A stretch of 64,000 nucleotides of DNA from a virus. Each line of letters starts with the position of its first letter. The stretch's first letter is position 1. The position numbers were made by a program, and so were the translations under genes. Below are positions 16,330 through 25,251 of the stretch, piece by piece. The notes beneath the pieces were generated by a model. That model was not told the DNA's origin, ran no database searches, and saw nothing but the letters and a program-made list of their open reading frames with translations. The DNA lies in IMG/VR virus record IMGVR_UViG_3300012931_000667, positions 1 through 64,000 of that record. One strand, written 5' to 3'.

Positions 16330-18942
16330 TTATAAAGTTTTATCAATATTATTAAAGGAAATTCCCTCCATTCCTAAAAATCCTGCTACTAATCTTTTAG
16401 TTACTAGTTGTCTTTTATGAATAAAAGAACTTAAAATTAAATCCCCTAGTTCATTTTCTTGTATTGCTAATAATCTTTTCATTTTTGTTTGTCTTTTACA
16501 AATTACATTAAAATTTTTATTTTCATACATGTCAATACCATAAATTAGTAATAAATAATCTTTTCCTCTTACTTTAAGAGAAGGCTGTATCATATATCCA
16601 TTTTGAGCATATTGCCTTTGTACTAATGGTTTAAATACAAAACCTTCACCACCATTTTCAGTATACTCTATCCATGAACTAATACAATTATTTATTGATT
16701 TAGGATCATTAAGATTTACATGAATAGACTCTACACATTTAAACTTATCATTTTCAATTGATCGAATGTATCCTAATTTTTCAATGTTGTCAAGTTCTTT
16801 CCCTAATATCCAATCATACTTATTACCAACTTTATCCCCTAATGCTAATATATTAAATACTCTGCAATATGGTTCTTCTTCTGCAATATAATTCTGTAAT
16901 GACTGCATATATTTATCTACATTAATTAATCCATTAACATCTTTTTTAATTGTTCTATCTATAGTAGCACATTCTCCTATACCTTGGAACTTATTTCTAA
17001 TTAACCATTTTCCTTTTAATGACCATGGCATCATTTCAGTATCAAGTATAGTAACGTCATATTCTAATTGATCTACTATTGAATCATAGAATTCTTGATC
17101 CATACTATCATCATCAAAAAATTTATTACCATTACGAGTATTAATATAAATCAATTTATCCATATTAAAATCTTTAGCTATATCTAATGATTTAAATAGT
17201 AATATATGTGCTCGACTACCCATGTACTTCTTTTCTGCTACAAGTTCAGTTATTCCCCTTGATCTATAATAATCAAAAACTGTAGTAGGGTATTCTAGAT
17301 AATCATTATGATCCTTACTAAAGTCTACAGGAGGAACAGTAGGAGCAATATAAAATATATTAGCACTATTAGTAAGGAATGCTCGATTAGAGTATCCATT
17401 AGAAATCTCTTTACCCTCTATGATATAATCACTAACAGGTAAATATATTTGAGAATGAAAACTAGATGTTTTATAACTAAAAGGTAACTTTCTATTAGGA
17501 TCAGAATTAGCAATTACAGCTAATATAGATGGAGTATCATAATAAGGTACTCCACATCCAGGCATATTTGCTCCATCAAGAATCCAACTATGAATAATAC
17601 TTTCTTTTTTATCTTCTGCTAGTTCAATTCCAGCATAACTAATTTCATATTTATTTTTTTCAAAATAACTACTAACTTCACTTTTGAATTGATCCCATGT
17701 AAACTCTATTTTATGCCCTTTATCCCTATAACCATTATTTCCTTGAATCTTTCCACTATCAAATAATTTTGAATTGTAATCATAATTAGGAGTAGTTAAT
17801 ATTATTACTTTAGGATTAATTACATTTATAATAAAATCCATTAATTGTTTTCTTTCATGGTCATCAAAATGCTCTATGATTTCAGATAACAATACAATAT
17901 CTATAGATTGTGGTAGTATTGATACATTAGGATATAGTAAATTCATTTGATAAAAATGAATATGCTTAAATTTATCTAATCCTCTTCCTGCTTTTTCTGA
18001 TGCATCATAAGCATAGATATCAAAAGGAATATTTTCATCTTTTAATTTATCATTTATCATTACTGATAATCTACCATTAGCACAACCATAATCAATAATA
18101 TTTAAATGTTCTGTTACTACTTGTTTTTCTTTTTGCATTAAACTGTAGTACATTACTACCTGATCACTAATCCATTTATGTCGTAATTGATGTAATGTAG
18201 TAAAATCAATATATAGTTGTTCCTTTACTACCTCTTGATCATCATCAATATCAATTACTGATTCTATAAATTTTTTCTCTAATGACTTATTACTTCTGCA
18301 TAATGTACGAATAATATTTTTAGTATAACTATTATCACTTTCTAACCATTGACACATTTTGATATACTTATCTATTTGTTCATCAGAAATAGGAAACATA
18401 TTATAATTAAAAGTAGAGTATAAACAAATCATAAATACTTTCTGTAATGCTACCTGTAATGTACTTTTAATGGTTAGATGTAATCCATAAGCTACATCAA
18501 AATTATCATATGTTTTAAATACATTAAAACCTAATGAACTAAAGACATTATGAATATCTCCAAAATCACATAAAAATGGTCCTATATCAAAACATATATA
18601 CCTTTCTCTAATGGATTCATCTTTAAGAACTGTACCCTTATTCATAAAATTAATAATTTCATCTTTATAATTATTAGTAAAAGCAGAACGTAAACACTCA
18701 TAGATTGAATTTAAAAAATATGGAGTAACCCCATATAACTGATATGAATTATATACTTCTTCATTTCTTTCTTTTAGTGTAGGAAGTAATTCAGTGAAAC
18801 TTAAATTAGAAGTAATACTATACACATTTCCTAAGTATTCTCCTCTTATTTTATTTTTATCATAAATTGATCCTGGCTTTTTGCATAAAAGGTATGAGAA
18901 TATTGAATCATTTTCCTCACCAGAATAAATATTAAAAAACAT
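16330..18942 (-). CDS. Hen1-type RNA 2'-O-methyltransferase fused to a Pnkp-type RNA ligase
   Basis: The 870-residue protein has three regions. Residues 1-~270 fill the position of the Hen1 N-terminal domain, which activates Pnkp ligase. Residues ~275-450 are a SAM methyltransferase with IIDYGCANGRLSV (282-294), SEIIEH (Glu354, Glu357, His358), TTPNYDYN and DKGHKIEFTW (His410); this E-x-x-E-H...H set is the metal site specific to Hen1. Residues ~530-870 are a nucleotidyltransferase resembling the ligase domain of bacterial Pnkp: EKKYMGSR with nucleophile Lys572, GGEGFVFKP and SLKVRGKDYLLLIYG. Bacterial Pnkp/Hen1 normally uses two proteins, with kinase and phosphatase domains on Pnkp. Here the kinase and phosphatase are absent and Hen1 and ligase are one chain. 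The likely role is to seal and 2'-O-methylate cleaved RNA so that it resists recleavage. Domain limits are estimated. Confidence 0.87.
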   Translation of the reverse strand: MFFNIYSGEENDSIFSYLLCKKPGSIYDKNKIRGEYLGNVYSITSNLSFTELLPTLKERNEEVYNSYQLYGVTPYFLNSIYECLRSAFTNNYKDEIINFMNKGTVLKDESIRERYICFDIGPFLCDFGDIHNVFSSLGFNVFKTYDNFDVAYGLHLTIKSTLQVALQKVFMICLYSTFNYNMFPISDEQIDKYIKMCQWLESDNSYTKNIIRTLCRSNKSLEKKFIESVIDIDDDQEVVKEQLYIDFTTLHQLRHKWISDQVVMYYSLMQKEKQVVTEHLNIIDYGCANGRLSVMINDKLKDENIPFDIYAYDASEKAGRGLDKFKHIHFYQMNLLYPNVSILPQSIDIVLLSEIIEHFDDHERKQLMDFIINVINPKVIILTTPNYDYNSKLFDSGKIQGNNGYRDKGHKIEFTWDQFKSEVSSYFEKNKYEISYAGIELAEDKKESIIHSWILDGANMPGCGVPYYDTPSILAVIANSDPNRKLPFSYKTSSFHSQIYLPVSDYIIEGKEISNGYSNRAFLTNSANIFYIAPTVPPVDFSKDHNDYLEYPTTVFDYYRSRGITELVAEKKYMGSRAHILLFKSLDIAKDFNMDKLIYINTRNGNKFFDDDSMDQEFYDSIVDQLEYDVTILDTEMMPWSLKGKWLIRNKFQGIGECATIDRTIKKDVNGLINVDKYMQSLQNYIAEEEPYCRVFNILALGDKVGNKYDWILGKELDNIEKLGYIRSIENDKFKCVESIHVNLNDPKSINNCISSWIEYTENGGEGFVFKPLVQRQYAQNGYMIQPSLKVRGKDYLLLIYGIDMYENKNFNVICKRQTKMKRLLAIQENELGDLILSSFIHKRQLVTKRLVAGFLGMEGISFNNIDKTL

Positions 18943-18955
18943 ATGTTACCTACCT

Positions 18956-19399
18956 TTAATTTAAGTATGATAATGGAAATCTTGATATAATAGAATATAG
19001 ATTAGGAGTTACATAATCTTTAGCTTCTTCCATAGTAACATACATAAAATTATCAACTTCTGGACTATTACTATTATCAATAAGGGAATTACATTTTAAA
19101 CTAGATGTAGAAAGTAACCAATTAGAACTATTGTTAGGATTCCAAAATTTTAATTCATATAAAACTAAGAATTTACCCCTAGTATAAGAATGAATACCTA
19201 AAAAATTAATAGAAGAATCATATATATGTCTATTAATATTTGTTTCTTCATATAATTCTCGTGAAGCACATTCTAAATAACTTTCATTATCTTCTTTTAT
19301 ACCTTTTGGGATATCCCACCTAGAAGGATTAGAATTAGTTACATGACAAATTAAGAATTTTTTGGTATCGTGTACTAAAGTTCCACATGTATAGATCAT
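18956..19399 (-). CDS. Nudix hydrolase
   Basis: The 147-residue protein carries the Nudix box GIKEDNESYLECASRELYEETNI, matching G-x5-E-x7-REU-x-EE-x-x-U with one change (Asn for Gly near the end). WDIPKG immediately precedes it, as in many NUDIX hydrolases. It cleaves a nucleoside diphosphate linked to another group; the substrate (dNTP, NAD, capped RNA or other) cannot be read from the sequence. It sits 13 nt upstream of the Hen1-ligase gene on the same transcript. Confidence 0.88.
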   Translation of the reverse strand: MIYTCGTLVHDTKKFLICHVTNSNPSRWDIPKGIKEDNESYLECASRELYEETNINRHIYDSSINFLGIHSYTRGKFLVLYELKFWNPNNSSNWLLSTSSLKCNSLIDNSNSPEVDNFMYVTMEEAKDYVTPNLYSIISRFPLSYLN

Positions 19400-19450
19400 A
19401 ATACCTTCTTTATTAAAAATATTTATTGAATTGTATCAGAAATAATTAGT

Positions 19451-20002
19451 CTAGTCTAGTCCATAGGTTTTGATCTTATTAGCAATACCATATTTTATAC
19501 AATCTTTAGCTGTAAAATATTTTTCCTCATATTTTAATTTTATATCTAACATTGATTTAGGTATTCTAGTTTCTTTTTCATATATTGATTTCATAGAGTT
19601 ATTAAATTTAATAGCATAGTCAAGATCATCTTCACTATCACCAAGTTTAGGATCATCATTAGAAGTTCCATGACAAGAATGTATTAAAAATAATGATGAT
19701 GGTGATACATATCTATTTTCTCCTGCTAGATAAAGTAATGTACTAGCAGAACAACAATACCCATTTATGTATGTATTTACTGTTATAGGACAAGTTTTAA
19801 TATAGTCATAAGCTCCACATGGATCACCACCTAGTGAGTCTATCACTATATTTATTTCATCAAAATCTCTCATAGCAATTATTTCCATCATATATAATTG
19901 TAAATGATAAAAGGATACTCTATCTAATTCATCATAGAAAAAGATAGTATTATCTTTTTTATATACTGATATTAGTTCTTCTTTTGATGATCGATCAGCC
20001 AT
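19451..20002 (-). CDS. ClpP-like serine protease
   Basis: The 183-residue product follows the ClpP fold order: IDSLGGDPCGAYDYI, the nucleophile motif GYCCSAST (Ser85), and LIHSCHG (His108), then the YFTAKDCIKYGIANKI region. In place of the usual Asp in the D/E-R-x-F/Y-x-x-A block the sequence reads KYEEKYFTA, so the third catalytic residue may be Glu or altered. No ClpX/ClpA ATPase is nearby. It could work with the host unfoldase or act as a head-maturation-type protease, but no capsid genes lie next to it. Confidence 0.85.
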   Translation of the reverse strand: MADRSSKEELISVYKKDNTIFFYDELDRVSFYHLQLYMMEIIAMRDFDEINIVIDSLGGDPCGAYDYIKTCPITVNTYINGYCCSASTLLYLAGENRYVSPSSLFLIHSCHGTSNDDPKLGDSEDDLDYAIKFNNSMKSIYEKETRIPKSMLDIKLKYEEKYFTAKDCIKYGIANKIKTYGLD

Positions 20003-20013
20003 AACAATAATAG

Positions 20014-20409
20014 TTAATCAAATTTAATTTCTGATAACTTTATATTTTTCATTTGTTCATCCCTATATTCTTTTGTACAATTTTGACTATAAGTAGGAAT
20101 CTCTAGGTTTAATCTTAATATTTTATTTTGATATTCTTTTGTTTCTTCTAATAGTATACCTTGTAAGTATTCTTTTAATTTTTCTTTAGCAAAATTAATA
20201 TTAAAAGTATATATACTTAAACTATCTATAGACCAACTATACACTCCTTTTTGAATAATATCTAACTGATTTATTGGCAATCGTTTACTACCATTAATAA
20301 TATAATTTTTTTCAGTTTTCTTAACATCTAACTTTTCTATAAAATAATGATAATCATGTTTTTCATAAGGATAATATAAATTAACACAATAAATATAATT
20401 TTCTTCCAT
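20014..20409 (-). CDS. hypothetical phage protein, 131 aa
   Basis: An unrecognised protein with an N-terminal beta-rich half (YIYCVNLYYPYEKHDYHYF) and a long Lys/Glu-rich helical C-terminal half. It lies 11 nt upstream of the ClpP-like gene. Confidence 0.66.
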   Translation of the reverse strand: MEENYIYCVNLYYPYEKHDYHYFIEKLDVKKTEKNYIINGSKRLPINQLDIIQKGVYSWSIDSLSIYTFNINFAKEKLKEYLQGILLEETKEYQNKILRLNLEIPTYSQNCTKEYRDEQMKNIKLSEIKFD

Positions 20410-20420
20410 TAGATTTTCCT

Positions 20421-20999
20421 TTATATAGAGTAATTATGAAAAATATTTCTTCTTACCCATCGTTTAAATTCTTTATAATCATAATATAATGTTTTTATTG
20501 TAAATCTTTTTTTAATAATAAGATTCCATATGTTATCTTGTTCACTTCTACATTTTTTCTTACTTATAATTTGATATGTATTTATCCATTGATTTCTACT
20601 TCCCCAAGGAACAACAAAAGAATATTCTTCATGTTCTATTTTAACAGTAGGATCATTTACATTATTTTCATAAATTAAATTGTCATATTCTATAGAAACA
20701 TGAGTAATATCAGGACTTCTTATTAATCTGTCAATAACTTTTTTTGTTATTGTATTATCCCCTAATGGGAAATATAATAATTTATCTAAATCTTCTATTG
20801 AAATAATGAATTTATTAACAATTAAATTTTGTGATAATATATAACTATCAACATATTCTTTTGAAAAACAATTATATAGTATCCAATATTCCTTATCTAA
20901 AAACCAACAAAGACTTCTAATATTTTCAATAGGAATAATTATACTTTCACAATTTTCTAATATTAATTTTACTTTAATTATCTTTTTTGTAATATACAT
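20421..20999 (-). CDS. hypothetical phage protein, 192 aa
   Basis: An unrecognised alpha/beta protein with a basic C-terminal region (KKRFTIKTLYYDYKEFKRWV) that could contact nucleic acid. It overlaps the upstream gene's stop by 1 nt. No catalytic motif seen. Confidence 0.68.
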   Translation of the reverse strand: MYITKKIIKVKLILENCESIIIPIENIRSLCWFLDKEYWILYNCFSKEYVDSYILSQNLIVNKFIISIEDLDKLLYFPLGDNTITKKVIDRLIRSPDITHVSIEYDNLIYENNVNDPTVKIEHEEYSFVVPWGSRNQWINTYQIISKKKCRSEQDNIWNLIIKKRFTIKTLYYDYKEFKRWVRRNIFHNYSI

Positions 21000-21256
21000 T
21001 ATTTACTATCCTTTTGTGGTTTAATAATTCCCCATTCTGTACCATTATAATTAAAATCAATCAATAATTTTTGTGATGTAGCATTAATTTCTATATGTTT
21101 AACTTCAATTTCTTTACCATTAATTTTTGATTCATCCATTATAGTACCATCATTTCTTATAGCCCCACAATAACAATTGCGTAAATCTTGTTTACATCTA
21201 TTATAAACAATAAAATTACAATTAGGACATTTATAAGCAGTAACAGTCATACTCAT
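20999..21256 (-). CDS. zinc-ribbon-like phage protein, 85 aa
   Basis: CPNC near residue 9 and a second cysteine pair (C...NCYCG) about 15 residues later suggest a zinc knuckle. The rest is unrecognised. Stop and start overlap with both neighbours, so it is part of a coupled series. Confidence 0.68.
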   Translation of the reverse strand: MSMTVTAYKCPNCNFIVYNRCKQDLRNCYCGAIRNDGTIMDESKINGKEIEVKHIEINATSQKLLIDFNYNGTEWGIIKPQKDSK

Positions 21257-21630
21257 ATACTTTCCCCTATACCAAAATCTTTATACATCTTATGTAATGG
21301 ACATAAATTAGGATTACAGTTTCCTTCTACATCTTCTTCATTACTTCTATGATTACAGTATACTAACACAGGATCAATTTTATCACCATCATCAGGTTCA
21401 AATTGACCAATAAAATATTCACAATCTTGTCCAAAATAAGTAAAACGTTTATAGCTACCTACTAATTTACCATCATCACTATCAAAATAATGTGCCCACA
21501 TAATTTCTTTATTATTCTTTAAGTAGTTCATTGTATAATCCCAAGAAGAATCATCAAAATCATATTGATAATTTGAATCAAAGTTTGATCCATACCTATG
21601 AGTATGATATATCATTGTGTACTTTTTCAT
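21253..21630 (-). CDS. hypothetical phage protein, 125 aa
   Basis: An unrecognised soluble protein with HTHRYGSNFDSNYQYDFDD and a Cys/His-rich C-terminus (VYCNHRSNEEDVEGNCNPNL then CPLH), which could bind a metal. It overlaps the next gene by 4 nt. Confidence 0.66.
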   Translation of the reverse strand: MKKYTMIYHTHRYGSNFDSNYQYDFDDSSWDYTMNYLKNNKEIMWAHYFDSDDGKLVGSYKRFTYFGQDCEYFIGQFEPDDGDKIDPVLVYCNHRSNEEDVEGNCNPNLCPLHKMYKDFGIGESI

Positions 21631-21637
21631 ATATTAT

Positions 21638-22003
21638 TTACCTTAATTCATAAATAGTATTTAATGTTTCACACTTATTATTAGTAAAATCAATATTTAA
21701 TATTTTAGAAGATTCTAAATGATGACCACTTTCTATTCGAGGATGCCTTACACAAGTTCCTACTAACATACAAAAATCAGTAATATGCATTATGTCCCAG
21801 TCTTTAATTACAGCTATCGGTTTTTGTACATATTCTTGAACAATCTCACCAGTAGTACTATTAATTATTTTAAACCATTTAATTTCTATTAATTTTTTAA
21901 GGTTATCAATATAGTGTTCTCTAAATTCGATATCATTCATATTTTCTTGAATTACTGAATTCATAGCACTATTAAATCTTATTAATATACAATTATCATA
22001 CAT
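21638..22003 (-). CDS. hypothetical phage protein, 121 aa
   Basis: An unrecognised protein with FCMLVGTCVRHPRIESGHHL in its second half. It is in line with neighbours at 5-7-nt spacing. No function can be assigned. Confidence 0.66.
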   Translation of the reverse strand: MYDNCILIRFNSAMNSVIQENMNDIEFREHYIDNLKKLIEIKWFKIINSTTGEIVQEYVQKPIAVIKDWDIMHITDFCMLVGTCVRHPRIESGHHLESSKILNIDFTNNKCETLNTIYELR

Positions 22004-22008
22004 TATAT

Positions 22009-22395
22009 TTACTCCTTATCATCATCAAAATATTTATCAAAATCTTTCCAATCAAATCCAAATTTATTAGCCATATTTTCAATATCAACTTTAGCATCTT
22101 TAGCATTATTTATTATAGTTTCTTTATAACCTTTATTACTAAAAATTGATTGAAACAATGTATTTGCTCCTAGTATAAAGATTTCATATAGTAGGTTATG
22201 TACTCCATCTTCACCATCTTTATATGTAGACTTCTTTATACCAAATTCATATTTACTCTGCATTTCCTTAAACCATATTCCATAGTCTGTAGCTTCTTTT
22301 GGGTATAATTTACATCCTTCTTCAGCTTGCCTATATACATACCAAAAATTAGATAGAAAATTTTGTAAATCAGTTTCAATTTCTTGTTTATTCAT
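22009..22395 (-). CDS. hypothetical phage protein, 128 aa
   Basis: A largely helical, acidic protein (MNKQEIETDLQNFLSNFWYV ...) ending FGFDWKDFDKYFDDDKE. Unrecognised. Its ATG lies at the stop of a small membrane-protein gene. Confidence 0.66.
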   Translation of the reverse strand: MNKQEIETDLQNFLSNFWYVYRQAEEGCKLYPKEATDYGIWFKEMQSKYEFGIKKSTYKDGEDGVHNLLYEIFILGANTLFQSIFSNKGYKETIINNAKDAKVDIENMANKFGFDWKDFDKYFDDDKE

Positions 22396-22560
22396 TTAAA
22401 TCCAACCTAATTGTTTTGATGCATAGTACATAATGTACAATCCACCAAAGAAAGGAAGTATTTTTAGTAGAAATATATTATAAAATTTAGAAGCTCTAAT
22501 AAAAAAATTTTGAGCAACAAAGTAACAACCTACAATAAAAAGTGCTGATGCCATATTCAT
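22396..22560 (-). CDS. small membrane protein, 54 aa
   Basis: The frame starting MNMASALFIVGCYFVAQNFF contains two hydrophobic stretches (about 4-20 and 28-46) separated by a basic loop (IRASKFYN), consistent with a hairpin of two membrane helices. The stop abuts the ATG of the following gene. Function unknown. Confidence 0.6.
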   Translation of the reverse strand: MNMASALFIVGCYFVAQNFFIRASKFYNIFLLKILPFFGGLYIMYYASKQLGWI

Positions 22561-22579
22561 ATAATCCTCCTATAAAGTA

Positions 22580-22726
22580 TTAAGGCTTAAATTCATCATC
22601 AGATATTTCATCCAATACCCACATTAAAGCTTCTTGTACTCCTTGTTCATAAGTCATAGAAGGATATTTACTTTCTTCTGTTTCTAAATTTAATAAGATA
22701 TCATTAATATCTTTTTCTGTTTTCAT
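22580..22726 (-). CDS. small acidic protein, 48 aa
   Basis: The frame MKTEKDINDILLNLETEESK ... ISDDEFKP is strongly acidic and helical, preceded by a ribosome binding site AAGGAG. Unrecognised. Confidence 0.55.
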   Translation of the reverse strand: MKTEKDINDILLNLETEESKYPSMTYEQGVQEALMWVLDEISDDEFKP

Positions 22727-22727
22727 A

Positions 22728-22901
22728 CTATAACTCCTTCATTGCTAATTGGTAATCTTTAAAGTACTGACTACCTTTTTCATCATAACACATTGTACAT
22801 ACATATCCAAAATCGATTATGACCTTTAGTGTAGGTTCTTTTTTACTATTACATATTTTACAAGGAGTATTCCTATTATCATTATTAATGAATACTCCCA
22901 T
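22728..22901 (-). CDS. small zinc-binding protein, 57 aa
   Basis: The frame MGVFINNDNRNTPCKICNSK ... VCTMCYDEKG has two CxxC knuckles 20 residues apart, a likely zinc ribbon. Its stop lies next to the following ATG and its last codons contain that gene's AAGGAG. Confidence 0.6.
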   Translation of the reverse strand: MGVFINNDNRNTPCKICNSKKEPTLKVIIDFGYVCTMCYDEKGSQYFKDYQLAMKEL

Positions 22902-22902
22902 T

Positions 22903-23145
22903 TTACTTTGTCCTTTTATTTCTGTATTTCTCCATATAGATTTTTCTGTTTATATCAATTTTACTAATTTCAATAACTACTAGTAATCCTAAAACTACAA
23001 TAGGACTCTCATATTTATCATGAAAATGTTTTATTGTCAAGCCTAATCCAAGTTCATGTCTATTCTTCCCCCACTTTAACCCAAAGCCTAATATAGGGAA
23101 AATTACAGCATTATCACTATAGGTTTCTATATATTTATTTTTCAT
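22903..23145 (-). CDS. hypothetical membrane-associated protein, 80 aa
   Basis: A hydrophobic stretch SPIVVLGLLVVIEIS (about 47-61) followed by a basic tail (RKIYMEKYRNKRTK) suggests a single membrane helix. The start overlaps the upstream gene by 11 nt. Unrecognised. Confidence 0.58.
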   Translation of the reverse strand: MKNKYIETYSDNAVIFPILGFGLKWGKNRHELGLGLTIKHFHDKYESPIVVLGLLVVIEISKIDINRKIYMEKYRNKRTK

Positions 23146-23461
23146 TTAGTAGTATCCCTAATAAATCAAATCTTATTGCACTTCTAAATGAAGGAATTTC
23201 TTGTTGATTATTAATATAATTATCCATAACAAATTTATGGAACAAATCACAAAAAGTTTTATGATCATCAACAAACTTTTGAGTTAAAGTAATCCCTTCT
23301 AGTATTACTTCAATTCCCATTAACCCTATTGAAAGAAATTGATCTTTAGACAATGACACAATATAGTTTAAACAATCTTCTATTTGCTCACTATTTATAT
23401 AATTACCTATTTTTTTAATTATATCCCATGCTTCATCAGATATATTATCATAAGTATGCAT
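23135..23461 (-). CDS. hypothetical phage protein, 108 aa
   Basis: A helical, acidic protein of unknown function (MHTYDNISDEAWDIIKKIGN ...). It is coupled to its upstream neighbour by TAATG. Confidence 0.63.
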   Translation of the reverse strand: MHTYDNISDEAWDIIKKIGNYINSEQIEDCLNYIVSLSKDQFLSIGLMGIEVILEGITLTQKFVDDHKTFCDLFHKFVMDNYINNQQEIPSFRSAIRFDLLGILLNEK

Positions 23462-23601
23462 TAATTATTTTCCTTTCTTGTTAACACTTTTAATATATTA
23501 TCAACTTTTTTATCTATCTGTACATTACTTCCCATAGGCCAATATTCTTTTAGTAATAGGGATATTGTAAGTTTTAAGTCATTCTCATCAATAATGATCA
23601 T
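23461..23601 (-). CDS. small protein, 46 aa
   Basis: The frame MIIIDENDLKLTISLLLKEYWP ... is helical and unrecognised. It overlaps both neighbours (4 nt upstream, TAATG downstream), the arrangement of real genes in this operon. Confidence 0.5.
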   Translation of the reverse strand: MIIIDENDLKLTISLLLKEYWPMGSNVQIDKKVDNILKVLTRKENN

Positions 23602-23795
23602 TTTTCTTCTACTTCTTCTTCTAACACTTCTATAGTAATCTTTATTCTTCTACCCTTATAGTTATTTTCAATAAAATTATCAATATTATCATCATCTATA
23701 TAAAGTCCTTTATCTACATCTGACCAATTACCATATGGATTTCTTCTTACTAATCCATCTAAAGTAGTACTACCAAATTTATAAATAATACTCAT
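23598..23795 (-). CDS. hypothetical phage protein, 65 aa
   Basis: A small protein with FGSTTLDGLVRRNPYGNWSD in its first half and an acidic C-terminus (EVLEEEVEEK). Unrecognised. Confidence 0.6.
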   Translation of the reverse strand: MSIIYKFGSTTLDGLVRRNPYGNWSDVDKGLYIDDDNIDNFIENNYKGRRIKITIEVLEEEVEEK

Positions 23796-23809
23796 TTAGG
23801 ATAATCCTC

Positions 23810-24118
23810 CTATCCTATTAATTCTACCCAACAATTCTTTTTACCATTCCATTCACCATCTAATGATGCATCTGCCCAACTATACAAATTTTTCATTGCA
23901 TCATCAAAGTTTTCTATTTCACTACCATCATCATTTGATGAAGTAGCAATAATATTAAAATCATCAATAAGAAATTGAATATCTTCATTTAATTTATTAG
24001 GATCAAAAACACTTAGTTTATCAATTAGTACTTTAGCTAATTGTTGAACTGTTATTTCATGGTTTTTGCATTGTTTCCATTCAATACTAATATCTAATTT
24101 TCTAACCCATTGTGCCAT
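23810..24118 (-). CDS. hypothetical phage protein, 102 aa
   Basis: An acidic soluble protein (MAQWVRKLDISIEWKQCKNHEI ...) containing YSWADASLDGEWNGKKNCWV. It resembles small uncharacterised phage proteins of this composition; I cannot name a family. Confidence 0.65.
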   Translation of the reverse strand: MAQWVRKLDISIEWKQCKNHEITVQQLAKVLIDKLSVFDPNKLNEDIQFLIDDFNIIATSSNDDGSEIENFDDAMKNLYSWADASLDGEWNGKKNCWVELIG

Positions 24119-24123
24119 TTTAT

Positions 24124-24351
24124 TTACTCCTTTACTTCTTCATAATTAAAGTTTTCATTACCATATTCACCTAGATACCATACTTTATTTAATTCTTTTA
24201 CCTTACTTTCAGCTTCTTTTAAATTATATAAAGTTGCATCTTTTTTATTTATATAACCTCCATTTGTTCTTTCCCATTCACCTTCTTGATAATACCTTTT
24301 ATCCCAACCAATTTCATCACAAGTATCTTTATATATTCTATACTTTTTCAT
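24124..24351 (-). CDS. hypothetical phage protein, 75 aa
   Basis: A small charged protein (MKKYRIYKDTCDEIGWDKRYYQ...) containing NKKDATLYNLKEAESKVKEL, which looks like a beta-hairpin plus helix. Unrecognised. Confidence 0.62.
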   Translation of the reverse strand: MKKYRIYKDTCDEIGWDKRYYQEGEWERTNGGYINKKDATLYNLKEAESKVKELNKVWYLGEYGNENFNYEEVKE

Positions 24352-24362
24352 TTACCTTCTCC

Positions 24363-24749
24363 TTATCTCTTAATTAAATATTCTAATTCTACTATTAATG
24401 CTTCATTTCTTTCATATGCTGTAGAATGATGATTAGGATACCTAGTATACAGATTAGGAGAATAAATTATATTATTCATCATACCATAAATTCCCCACCA
24501 ATACTGTATATCAGGATATCTCTTATTATACTCTGGATCACCATTTACAAATCCATATTTTTTAAGTATATTATCAATATAATCATAAATAGGTGTAGAC
24601 CATTCTTTTAGTCCATCATAAAAACCTTGATGCGAAGCTGTAGATCGTAAACTATAGCAAATTGATAATAGCCCTTGTACATCTTTTATAGCATTATTAG
24701 AAACATTTACTATTTTCTTTGTTTCGTTAGTATCATACATATAACTCAT
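24363..24749 (-). CDS. hypothetical phage protein, 128 aa
   Basis: A helical protein with many Tyr and Asn residues (YNKRYPDIQYWWGIYGMMNN). Start overlaps the upstream stop by 4 nt. Unrecognised. Confidence 0.65.
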   Translation of the reverse strand: MSYMYDTNETKKIVNVSNNAIKDVQGLLSICYSLRSTASHQGFYDGLKEWSTPIYDYIDNILKKYGFVNGDPEYNKRYPDIQYWWGIYGMMNNIIYSPNLYTRYPNHHSTAYERNEALIVELEYLIKR

Positions 24750-25240
24750 TTAAATATTTCCTTTCCTAATATCACTTTCATTTTTTTCATAATCCATTTA
24801 TTTTTCACATCTTCTAGATATTTATCATAATCATTACCCATTTTTATATAAAAATAATATTCAATACTACTACTGATTTCAGTTAAATAACTATCAGGTA
24901 ACTCTAGTATTAACTCAAATCTTAATCCTTTTCTATATCCATGAAAGTTATCACCATCATAAATAGATATATTTGCTATCAATTTATCATCATAAATATA
25001 GTTTATACTTATACAATTATTATCAAAAGTAGACCAGGTATCAATAATAGTATAATCTATGGGAGATTCCCAATCATAGATATCCTCTTCATGCTTTTTC
25101 TCAAGTATTATAGCATTATTATTTTTTAGTAATTCTACTATTGTGCTAATGTTATTCCAATTATTAGAATCCTTGTATTGAATAGGAGCAAAAGTAAGCA
25201 TTTTTTTCAGAGTAAGAATGTCAATCTTTTTATCTTCCAT
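24746..25240 (-). CDS. hypothetical phage protein, 164 aa
   Basis: Mixed alpha/beta with an N-terminal LTLKKMLTFAP helix and a central beta region (IDTWSTFDNNCISINYIYDD). No known motif. A basic C-terminal helix ends EIFK. Confidence 0.66.
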   Translation of the reverse strand: MEDKKIDILTLKKMLTFAPIQYKDSNNWNNISTIVELLKNNNAIILEKKHEEDIYDWESPIDYTIIDTWSTFDNNCISINYIYDDKLIANISIYDGDNFHGYRKGLRFELILELPDSYLTEISSSIEYYFYIKMGNDYDKYLEDVKNKWIMKKMKVILGKEIFK

Positions 25241-25251
25241 ATAATTTCCCC

